In this document: in pieces, positions 47,638-56,218 of the stretch
Layout: each line of letters begins with the position of its first letter
Numbering within the stretch: position 1 is the first letter of the stretch
Origin: Bolinopsis microptera
Taxonomy: Eukaryota > Ctenophora > Tentaculata > Lobata > Bolinopsidae
Direction: 5' to 3'
Length of the DNA stretch: 64,000 nucleotides
Assembly (NCBI RefSeq): GCF_026151205.1
Contig: NC_087080.1
Location: 2,707,096-2,771,095, forward strand
The notes under the pieces: generated by a model
Seen by the model: the letters and a program-made list of their open reading frames with translations, nothing else
What the model was told of the DNA's origin: nothing
Database searches by the model: none
Program-made: the position numbers and the translations under genes

Positions 47638-49185
47638 TCAAGGCCTACCTGGTGGATAAGGGGTAGTAGTGTTGTGAACTGTACTTTCTGTCATTACCGT
47701 CTCCTCCAACATCACCTGGACTGTACTCTCTGTCTGCTCCTCATCTCCTATAACCTTGACTGTACTGTCTGTCTGCTCCTCATCTCCTATAACCTGGACT
47801 GTACTCTCTGTCTGCTCCTCATCTCCTATAACCTGGACTGTACTTTCTGTCTGCTCCTCATCTCCTATAACCTTGACTGTACTCTCTGTCTGCTCCTCCT
47901 CTCCTATAACCTTGACTGTACTCTCTGTCTGCTCCTCCTCTCCTATAACCTTGACTGTACTCTCTGTCTGCTCCTCATCTCCTATAACCTTGACTGTACT
48001 TTCTGTCTGCTCCTCATCTCCTATAACCTTGACTGTACTCTCTGTCTGCTCCTCATCTCCTATAACCTGGACTGTACTCTCTGTCTGCTCCTCATCTCCT
48101 ATAACCTGGACTGTACTCTCTGTCTGCTCCTCATCTCCTATAACCTTGACTGTACTGTCTGTCTGCTCCTCATCTCCTATAACCTTGACTGTACTCTCTG
48201 TCTGCTCCTCATCTCCTATAACCTTGACTGTACTCTCTGTCTGCTCCTCATCTCCTATAACCTTGACTGTACTTTCTGTCTGCTCCTCATCTCCTATCAC
48301 TTTGACTGTTCTTTCTGCCTGCTCCTCATCTCTTATCAGCTTGACTGTACTCTCTGTCTGCTCCTCATCTCCTATAACCTTGACTGTACTTTCTGTCTGC
48401 TCCTCATCTCCTATAACCTTGACTGTACTCTCTGTCTGCTCCTCCTCTCCTATAACCTGGACTGTACTCTCTGTCTGCTCCTCATCTCCTATAACCTTGA
48501 CTGTACTCTCTGTCTGCTCCTCATCTCCTATAACCTTGACTGTACTCTCTGTCTGCTCCTCATCTCCTATAACCTGGACTGTACTTTCTGTCTGCTCCTC
48601 CTCTCCTATAACCTTGACTGTACTCTCTGTCTGCTCCTCATCTCCTATAACCTTGACTGTACTCTCTGTCTGCTCCTCATCTCCTATAACCTTGACTGTA
48701 CTTTCTGTCTGCTCCTCATCTCCTATAACCTGGACTGTACTCTCTGTCTGCTCCTCATCTCCTATAACCTGGACTGTATTCTCTGTCTGCTCCTCATCTC
48801 CTATAACCTGGACTGTACTCTCTGTCTGCTCCTCATCTCTTATCACTTTGACTGTACTTTCTGCCTGCTCCTCATCTCCTATAACATTGACTGTAGTCTT
48901 CGTAGATTCAACAGTTACTGCATCAATCGTACCGGTCAAACTTTTCGAAAGATCTGCTACCGGAATGCCAACCCCTTTGCCATCCACATCGAATTTTACG
49001 TATGCTCTTCCATTTGATTTTGATATTGTGATGATACTTCCCCATAGCACAAGAATATCACAGGATAACGTGGCTGAGTAACTGGTTTCTTCACGATCGA
49101 AATAGTCTCGGGGAACTGATACCCTATCTCCTGGCTTAACAACCGTTCCTTCCTTATCCTTGTGTCCTCTGCGTCTTTTAGACAT
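47638..49185 (-). CDS. Accessory ORF of the piggyBac: SH3/Tudor-like N-terminus plus about 30 tandem 13-aa repeats
   Basis: 515 aa, ATG at 49185 (MSKRRRGHKDKE), stop at 47638, 151 bp upstream of the transposase ATG and on the same strand. Residues 1-12 are strongly basic, like a nuclear localisation signal. Residues 15-82 (VVKPGDRVSVP, then LWGSIITISKSNGRAYVKFD, then GKGVGIPVADLS) have the G-D-x-V / W-G-x-I / V-x-F-D pattern of small SH3-like or Tudor-like barrels. From about 100 to 495 the unit VKVIGDEEQTEST repeats 30 times, with changes confined to K/Q, D/E, G/R and T/A. The last repeat is degenerate and the C-terminus is a short Pro/Thr tail. The repeated part is acidic. I know of no named family. 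It could be a captured host gene, a DNA- or chromatin-binding partner of the transposase, or an ORF inflated by the minisatellite. Confidence 0.7.
   Translation of the reverse strand: MSKRRRGHKDKEGTVVKPGDRVSVPRDYFDREETSYSATLSCDILVLWGSIITISKSNGRAYVKFDVDGKGVGIPVADLSKSLTGTIDAVTVESTKTTVNVIGDEEQAESTVKVIRDEEQTESTVQVIGDEEQTENTVQVIGDEEQTESTVQVIGDEEQTESTVKVIGDEEQTESTVKVIGDEEQTESTVKVIGEEEQTESTVQVIGDEEQTESTVKVIGDEEQTESTVKVIGDEEQTESTVQVIGEEEQTESTVKVIGDEEQTESTVKVIGDEEQTESTVKLIRDEEQAERTVKVIGDEEQTESTVKVIGDEEQTESTVKVIGDEEQTESTVKVIGDEEQTDSTVKVIGDEEQTESTVQVIGDEEQTESTVQVIGDEEQTESTVKVIGDEEQTESTVKVIGDEEQTESTVKVIGEEEQTESTVKVIGEEEQTESTVKVIGDEEQTESTVQVIGDEEQTESTVQVIGDEEQTDSTVKVIGDEEQTESTVQVMLEETVMTESTVHNTTTPYPPGRP
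47710..48895. repeat. 39-bp coding minisatellite, about 30 copies
   Basis: Plus-strand unit CTGTCTGCTCCTCATCTCCT followed by ATAACCTTGACTGTACTCT. The unit length is 13 codons and four of six frames stay open, producing long plus-strand ORFs of 441-447 codons that are shadows. Copies are nearly identical at most positions. Confidence 0.95.
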
Positions 49186-49619
49186 AATCTAAAGATAACT
49201 ATCAAAATATATCACATTATTACGCCCTAATAACGCATTAAACGGAAAACAGACGTTTCTAGACTCATGTACTTCACTTATGATACCGATACGATTTTGA
49301 AAATAACGAGAAATATTTTAGATTAATCAGGCTTGTAGTTGTAAATATTTGCCGAGCGCTCTCGCGGGGGCCATAACCCCCTGTACTTTTTCTGAGATCC
49401 AACCCCAGCTTAAGGATTTGTATAAATGATAATGCAAAGAGAGAAACATTAACTTGAACCTACAGTACAAGCTCAGGAACTAATGTACACAGAACGGTAT
49501 CTCCCTGATAATCTGTTAAAGATTCAGAGATAAGAGATATTGTGTTCGAATATATATTTTACAGATATACAATGGAAGTGAAACTATACTAAATTGGTTT
49601 TTATACTTTGAATACTAAT

Positions 49620-50586
49620 GGGTCGTTAATGACCCGATAAGAAAATGTTTTGTTGGAATGTACATACAATTATAATCGTACATAACGTTTATAATAGGAT
49701 ATTTCGACCGTTACATCGCAGGGACAAAAGGATTTCGCGATTATTTTGGCCAAAAATCGCGGTACCGCGAAATTTAACATGCTATACATTAAACTATACA
49801 TAAAATTTGTCGCGGAGAATGGGAAATTTCGCGATTTCGTACATGCCGCGAAATCCTTTTGTTCCTGTTACATCATCGTTAGAGCATAAATTATAGTAAA
49901 AACTGGTTTAGGCGAGTGGGTCGTTAATGACCCAATAAAATAATTTTCGATATTTTTGATACCACTTGATTGGTAATGTCGATTGTCACTATTTCTTTGA
50001 AAAATATAGCTTTTAAACTACTTACTTCATCGTATGGCGTTAGATTAAAGTAAAAACTGGTTTAGGCGAGTGGGTCGTTAATGACCCAATAAAATAATTT
50101 TCAATATTTTTGATACCACTTGATTGGAAACGTTGATTTTCACTGTTTTTTCGAAAAATTGAACCTCTAATATACTTACAGGAGCTGTACCTGATATAAT
50201 TGTAAATGGGTCGTTTACGACCCGGACGAGTGGGTCGGATGCGACCGCAGTTAGGACACAGCATCTAGCTCAGCTTGTGAATCTCTGATTTTCACGGGCT
50301 TTTCACTGACCTTTAGGAAATCGTTGCCCGCAACATTTTTCGCATAGCACCTATGGCCTTCATGAAGTTTAAATGACCCAATAGAGGCCAGAAGTTAATT
50401 GGAATAATTTCCAATTATCACGACTAATTAACCTAATTATCTAATTGTTAGTCACTCATTAGGCCCATATTTCGAAGTGAATAATGTAGCCCAATAGATT
50501 TTGAACATTCGTGCATAAAATTTGTGTAATCAAGTATTTTGGTTTGTCATCTACAGCCTCTAGAAAAGATGGGTCGTAAACGACCC
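49620..50586. repeat. Right-end subterminal palindromes of the piggyBac
   Basis: GGGTC-N6-GACCC palindromes at 49620-49635, 49918-49933, 50072-50087, 50208-50223 and 50571-50586. The second and third lie in a 154-bp direct duplication (AGTAAAAACTGGTTTAGGCG at 49895 and 50049). The last is directly next to the terminal inverted repeat. Confidence 0.85.
49718..49866. mobile_element. hAT-like MITE inside the piggyBac
   Basis: 149 bp with an 8-bp duplication, GTTACATC, at 49710-49717 and 49867-49874. Its inverted ends share ACAAAAGGATTTCGCG, and a further palindrome, CGCGGTACCGCG, lies inside. The left end reads GCAGGGACAAAAGG, compatible with hAT ends that begin CAGGG. No coding. Confidence 0.82.
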
Positions 50587-50716
50587 TATCGTCCCTAATG
50601 GGTTAAGTTGTCTTGAAATTTGAGATTATCATTATTCGATAAATATTCAAGATATTCACGTCTATGTAAGTTAGACCGGTTCAAAAAAACAAAATGTCCT
50701 TGAATAATTATGAGTA

Positions 50717-51491
50717 CTAGCAGGAACCCGTCTAACCCTATAAAGTGGTGTCAAGACTCAAGAGACTAAAATAATTATTACCTATTTAATTCGCGTTTTT
50801 GACACCACTTGGGGGTCCAAATTTTGGGCTCTAAAACTCCTATTTCTTGGCCAATTTTTTATTTTTTCATGCTGATTTGAAGGCCATTAAAGCATTTGAC
50901 CCAGTCAAAAAAGTTTCAGTTGTATATCTTTTATCTTTATCTTTTATATATATATATTTGAGACATTCAGTGAAACAGTAAAACACGAAATTCACATTAA
51001 GCTATCGATTGTGTAATCTTTACATGTCTCATTCTGAAAGCAAGTTTATTAAAATAACTGTTCTATGAAGTAAATTAAAAACATGACAAAAATAGATCAA
51101 TACTGAGATGGGAAATTTGTGAGTAAGTCTCATTCAATCATAAGATATAAACAAAAGATGCAGAGGTGAAAGTAAACAACAAAATGCAAGTGTCTGTGGA
51201 AAGATTAAATATTAAAGCATATCATATAAAGGTCAATTTTTTATTTCATTAAGAGCACTACGTTTATTAAGTCCTCCAAAATCACTGAGGGTCATAAGCT
51301 GGTTTTGCCAAAATGATTCTCTTTCTTTAGCAACCCTACTTCTATCTTCTAAGGTTAAACATTTTATAAAATCTAGCTTTTCAAAAATAATAACCTCTAT
51401 CTGATCGGATAACTCATTGTCAAACGTTTTTAAGGGCTCTTTGGTAAGATTATGAAACTGGTTATCGTTAAAATGACAAGAAATTTCACAA

Positions 51492-51529
<38 letters not shown>

Positions 51530-52025
51530 AATGACTACTTTTGGGGACTTGGGGAATTACGTCAACGATTTTACCCCGAGTCCCCATGATTTTTAGTCCC
51601 CATTAGTCCCCAAAAGTCTCCATTAGTCCCCATTTAGATGATTTTTAGTCCCCATTAGTCCCCAAAAGTCTCCATTAGTCCCCATTTAGATTTATCCTAC
51701 TCTTATCTTGGACAAAACATCTCGATCGTATCGTTATTAAACTAACTTGAAAACCATAAATAACTGTCAAAAATTCTGGGGACTTATGGGGACAAATGGT
51801 GAATTACGTCAACGAGTTGACCTCTAGTCCCCATGATTTTTAGTCCCCATTAGTCCCCAAAAGTCTCCATTGGTAGTCATTGGCCCCCCCCCCCCCTTCA
51901 CAACTCCTAACCGCTTTCCTAATATGTGATTTGTGGTTCTGCCATCTGGTCTTAAAATTGTTAACTGTGCTTCCTACTGAATATATATATATATATATAT
52001 ATATATCGTCTCGCTTTATATATAG
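50717..52025. mobile_element. TA-flanked element (CTATATATAAAGCGAG family), long copy
   Basis: In reverse orientation relative to 18608-18917: it begins CTAGCAGGAACCCGTC and ends CGCTTTATATATAG, with TA at 50715-50716 and 52026-52027. Copy A of the host transposon has an uninterrupted counterpart (TTATGAGCATGTTCTTATC in reverse), confirming insertion. Ends are only weakly inverted (CTA-). It contains a TA microsatellite near 51980-52005 and the MITE at 51493. The stretch 51000-51480 is unique AT-rich sequence without a clear ORF. Confidence 0.75.
51493..51896. mobile_element. G-run MITE with AGTCCCCA repeats
   Basis: 404 bp, with 8-bp duplication TTCACAAC at 51485-51492 and 51897-51904. Ends are a G run (over 30 on the left) then GGCCAATGACTAC, inverted at the right. 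The interior repeats TTAGTCCCCATTAGTCCCCA and its relatives in both halves. Same general design as the 44464 family (G-run end, 8-bp duplication, subterminal repeats) but different sequence. Confidence 0.85.
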
Positions 52026-52605
52026 TAAGATGTTCTTATCTGTTGATCCTTAGGTTCAAAGACCACCAACAAAAATTTCAGCTTCCAACTCTTCCATCTT
52101 CGGTCCCCACCGGCCACGCCCATATTTTATTGGTTTCTTATACAAGTAAAATATCTAGAATCGGCTTTTTTAGTATGAAGGAGTAATGTTAGCTGTTTAA
52201 GATTCGTTATTCAAATATAAATGTCATGAATGCATTTCGTTTAATGTGGGTTTTAAGTTCTGATAATGTTGAGAACCACGCCCTTGGATGGCCACGCCCA
52301 TTTAAGAAAATTAAATTTCGGAAAACCGTATTATTTTAGTTTTATTGTTTAATGATCTGAATTTTTTTCACATCTCACATTTCCATATGTGATAGTAGTG
52401 AATAAATTGATGATATAAACGTTCTAAAGTGCTAAAAATATGGTAGAACTACATAATCTCTGGTCGAAAAATATCGTGTCAATTAATGTCAGTATTCCAA
52501 AATTTTGCAAAACTGACATTGACATTAATTGACATTAATTGACATTAATTGACATTAATTGACATTAATTGACATTAATTGACGTTGCATCCCCCCCGTA
52601 AGAAC

Positions 52606-54232
52606 AGAAATTTTAGAAGATTAACTATTTAATATCATATCAGCATATTAATTAAAACACTTGGCAAATATCTTAATTTTCGAATTATCTAACGGCGTTT
52701 TATCGACTATCTTTCATATGGCTTGATATTAAAACCGGTTTCAATGCCAAAATCTTTTACTCAACACGAGTTGGCGAGTTTAACTCCTGCGAATCCACCT
52801 CTTTTCCACTATTAGTCTGCGAAATAATTTTAGACAACAGTAAGTGTCCTGATACTTCGTGTGGCACAATTTCTTGGAAAATCGAACGCAAAAGGAAACC
52901 CCTAATTCTTTTCAAGGCAGGTCTGTTGTTTGTAGCCGGCTGCTATAAGCTGACTAATTGCCATGAGAAATTTGGGTAAACGCTGGATAGTGGATATCAG
53001 CTGGTGTTCCATCCAAATCCTGAATTTTCATCAGTTCATTAGTTCATAGTTCGAGGCGATAAAGTTAACAGAAGACAGACTTAATAAACATCAATCTGGT
53101 TGACTTCCCTAATTCAATTTAGTTCTAGTTTATGCTTTTATTCTTTTGAATAATCCATGGCTGTAATTTAAGTTTTTATAATAAAGTTATTTAATTCGGA
53201 CAATTTTGTATTCTAAAGTCTAACTAATTTGAATTACTACGTAAGAGCTTTAATAGGTACCGTTTTGCAATAGTCCCGGGACTGTATTGGCAGTTTTTGT
53301 GATACCTTTAAGCAAACACGGGAATATAGCTAACCAATCAGCGTTATAGCAAAGCAACTACGAAAAATCAAACGTGCGAGCAGCTGTCACTCTTCATAAC
53401 ATTAAGTGGTCTCGCCTTCGAAAATCACCCCACAATTAATTTGTATATTGGCCAGTCTCATTTCAGACCTGAATTTGATAGACATATGGAATATCGGTTA
53501 CCGGTCAATGTCTGGTAGGGCAGTTCAAAAGTGTTTTAAACATTTGTTATGTTAACGGCGGCGACATTGTTTTAACCAACTATAATTTGCTTTGGTTGTT
53601 GCGGCCTCCGGAGTTTAGTTTAACTTAGATAATTAATTGTGAGTTGCCTCAAGTTGAACTACGGATACAGTATACACCTTTGTGAGAAATTTATGTTTTT
53701 TGATATTTTCAAGCTTGGAATTTTAAATATATTTTTATTTCGACAAAATGTCGTTTCCTGCTGCCAAAGCAAATGGAATGTCCGTATAAATAATAGATAT
53801 CCTTCTCGAACATATCCATATAAGCAATAACAAGCAACTAGCGCCCTAATTTGTCACGTAATACTTTTGACAGTAAGGCTGCAGTTTCAACAGGTACCAT
53901 GCACCAGCTAGGCATGTTGATTGATAACATGTTGACCTAAACTGCAGGCAGGCCCATTTTCGCTTCAAAACAGTCGAATAACTTTAATGTCATGGTAGAA
54001 TATGCATGGCACTTGTTTGAGTCTGACGAAAGTTGTGCCTACGAATCTTCGACAGTTATAACATTCATCCCGGGAATTTCGTATGTTGAAAATGCTGATG
54101 TGATAGCTTTGGTTGTACGTTGAAAATGCCCACAGTGATAACAAATTTACAATCAGTGCTGCACGTCAGGCTTCTTTTGGCTGTATTTAGTTTACCTCTA
54201 TGCCGACAAATTCCTACTTTGGTGAGGAGACC
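52606..54232. other. Unannotated stretch right of the nested transposons
   Basis: AT-rich sequence with no gene I can support. It includes a CCCGGG-containing patch near 53275 and short open frames without recognisable content. Confidence 0.4.
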
Positions 54233-54296
54233 ATCACATACATAACCTTGATCTTGCCGGACAAAATTCCGGCTAGATCAAGGTTATATATGTGAT
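54233..54296. ncRNA. 64-nt near-perfect hairpin (pre-miRNA-sized or mini-MITE)
   Basis: Arms ATCACATACATAACCTTGAT... and its complement ending ...ATATATGTGAT pair over 28 positions with two mismatches, with loop ACAAAATT closed by CCGG pairs. The size and shape fit an animal microRNA precursor, but TE-derived hairpins look the same. It lies just downstream of the terminal exon at 54338 on the minus strand. Confidence 0.35.
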
Positions 54297-54337
54297 ATTC
54301 TCCGAAATTGCGGATTTCACGCGAAAAAGAATTAACG

Positions 54338-54542
54338 TCACACTGCCGGAGGAATTTCTTTATAATTATAGGTCTGATCTCCTAATCCCATTATCTGGGC
54401 GTAGTTAATCTTTAATCTTTTAATGGATACGTTCTTGAAGCGAGACGAGTAATGATAGTATCCCGTCCCCACCGGTTCCGTCAGTAACTCCGGAGCTAGC
54501 CTGGACAACTTTATATCCATGATATCACGCGGCAACATCACC
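54338..54542 (-). CDS. Candidate terminal exon of an unidentified gene
   Basis: Follows a TTATCCCAG acceptor, is open for 68 codons in phase 2, and ends with TGA at 54338. It reads VMLPRDIMDIKLSRLAPELL, then TGYYHYSSRFKNVSIKRL, then GLGDQTYNYKEIPPAV. Codon use and balanced composition look coding, and there are several Tyr/Arg-rich turns. Family not recognised; small ciliary microtubule-associated proteins are one thought, given the X-box-like site 1.6 kb upstream, but that is speculation. No upstream exon was found with confidence. Confidence 0.4.
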
Positions 54543-56140
54543 CTGGGATAAAAGCCAAGTTAATCTTTCGTCAAAGATCAACGGCAGAACAGTTAAAAGT
54601 AAGAAGGAGCCGTTTGTTGTACAGTAATTCTAGAGCTAGTACTAGTAGTAGTATAGTACAGTGCTTTCCGACGTTCAGAGTATAGTTCTGACTAGTTTAA
54701 GGATGGGCTTTTTTTTGCCCGTTTTAAGAATAAGTGCTGAGAGAAAAAAGTTTAATTTTTAGAACCTCGTTTTTTCAAACACTTCCCTGCAGGGCTAATT
54801 GCACCTCCAAAATAACACGCACATCACTTCGCGAGAACAGTTCCTAAGAAGCTGCCCTATATTTGAGTATTCGACAGTTTCTCCGTTTTTTTTTCAATAT
54901 TTTGAACACCTTCTGCAAAGTGTTTAGCTGATCATTACAAGTCTTATTTTGTCGGCGTTCAGACTTTAGATGTGTCGATTGAGTGTCAGTTTTGCTTTAT
55001 CAAATGTGTCATAGGAAAGTTTCGTGAACTGCACTGGACAGGGTATATCCCGCACAGTTCTCTTTTTTGGATATTTTATTCGGTCGTCAGGTCGTGTCTT
55101 TAAAAACGGTTATAAAATATTTGTCCCCTCAAAGGACATTTTAATTTTAAAGGTAGCACTACTAATAATTTTAGAACAGCCGATTTTTATGTATTCTATA
55201 ATTTGATAATTGGACTTTTGGGTCGATTAAAGAACAGCCTGTCCTGGATCACTTTTGTTTTATCAAACCAAGTTGAGTGTCAGTGATGTCATTTGCCGTT
55301 TAACAGTACTTGGCAACTAATGAACTAATCGGTTGCTTCATTACAGCCAGATGAGATAACGTTAATAAACGGGTTTACCATTTAGTTTCAACTTTGATCT
55401 TTACACCACTGACCACTAGGTTTAACTTTAATAGCGCTTTCCGTCTAGAAGTGCAACAAATTCTTCATATTATGTTATGCGGTTAGTTTATGTTGGTGTG
55501 TTAATTAATTATCGATACTTCCTCGAGTTTTGTCATTCGTTCCGTAACTAAACGGCGTCCAGCAAAGATTATCTAAATTCGTGGCACGGAAATGAATAAG
55601 AATTAAGACATGAACATAGGCTGCAAAATTAAATAGTTGTTAAACGAATCATGTCGTTATAAAGAGGCGAATATTACTGTTATTCTTCTTCATGACGCGC
55701 CGCTTTACTGTTATACTTATAATTCAACTTATGCCACTTTTAGGTTCCATTATCTCAAATTTGTATTTATCCAGAGTTGATCTAGCTGCCATGGGTTAAT
55801 AATGTGGATAGGGAGCTAGTGTATTACAACTATTGTGTATGTGACTGCTCTGTTATAATTAACGCATAATCATAAGTAATGCATAATTATAATCAACTCC
55901 GTTCTGTGTGGACAGAGCCGCGGGCTCCCCCGCTCCAAAGTCGATCTAGGTTTTAACTTTTATGCACAATTTCACTATTATAATATTATATAGGTTTATT
56001 TGCACTGTGTCCCCGTAATTTAAAACTAACGATAATTATTTGTGTCACAGTTCAGTGATGTGGGGATAGAGATATGATACAAAGTGACACGTGACAATAT
56101 CTGTACGACACCTAGCAGCAGCAACCCGTAGGCTGGAAAC
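54543..56140. other. Space between the terminal exon and the GC-rich start region
   Basis: No exon found on either strand that can be joined in phase. A GC-rich patch (GAGCCGCGGGCTCCCCCGC) lies at about 55915-55935. The upstream exons of the 54338 gene should lie here or further right. Confidence 0.35.
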
Positions 56141-56149
56141 GAGCGACGG

Positions 56150-56162
56150 GTAACCTAGCAAC
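56150..56162. promoter_or_regulatory. RFX-type X-box match
   Basis: GTAACCTAGCAAC fits the consensus GTNRCC-N(0-3)-RGYAAC exactly. A diverged second copy (GTAACCTAGCCGC) is at 56180-56192. Both lie in a GC-rich block just upstream of the candidate start codon at 56219. RFX factors drive ciliary genes in animals; binding here is an inference. Confidence 0.4.
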
Positions 56163-56218
56163 GATCGACGGGTAAGGGGGTAACCTAGCCGCAAGGGACA
56201 AGTTACCCGGCCAAGATC

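Larger units (their letters stand above)
44633..50602 (-). mobile_element. piggyBac-superfamily transposon, probably autonomous, 5970 bp
   Basis: Flanked by TTAA on both sides (44629-44632, 50603-50606) with 14-bp terminal inverted repeats CCCATTAGGGACGA. C-C-C ends and TTAA targets are diagnostic of piggyBac. Both ORFs are on the minus strand: the transposase (47486 down to 45262) and a 515-aa accessory protein (49185 down to 47638). Subterminal regions carry 16-bp palindromes of the form GGGTC-N6-GACCC. A small MITE is inserted at 49718-49866. It is about twice the size of a typical piggyBac (2-3 kb), because of the accessory gene and long subterminal regions. Intact ends and coding suggest recent activity. 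Confidence 0.93.
44464..52597. mobile_element. G-run-terminus DNA transposon, copy B, carrying nested elements
   Basis: The same family as 10590-12875, inverted. The 8-bp duplication GTAAGAAC is at 44456-44463 and 52598-52605. Termini read G(n)ATGCAACGTCAATTAATG; the left G run is 11 long and the right 7. The subterminal TCAATTAATG array is outermost at the right end and inside the stem-loop at the left end, as expected for reversed orientation. Its own sequence is broken by a piggyBac (44633-50602) within the left array and a TA-flanked element (50717-52025). The remaining parts (50607-50716, 52028-52597) match copy A closely. Confidence 0.9.

Noticed and set aside
47674-49081. Plus-strand ORFs of 447 and 441 codons
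   Set aside because: Both are shadows of the 39-bp minisatellite, whose unit length keeps several frames open. The minus-strand frame has the ATG, the non-repeat domain and the transposase-like orientation.
51493-51896. CRISPR-like array (repeated AGTCCCCA blocks)
   Set aside because: Repeats are irregular, lie within a MITE with target duplications, and the DNA is animal.
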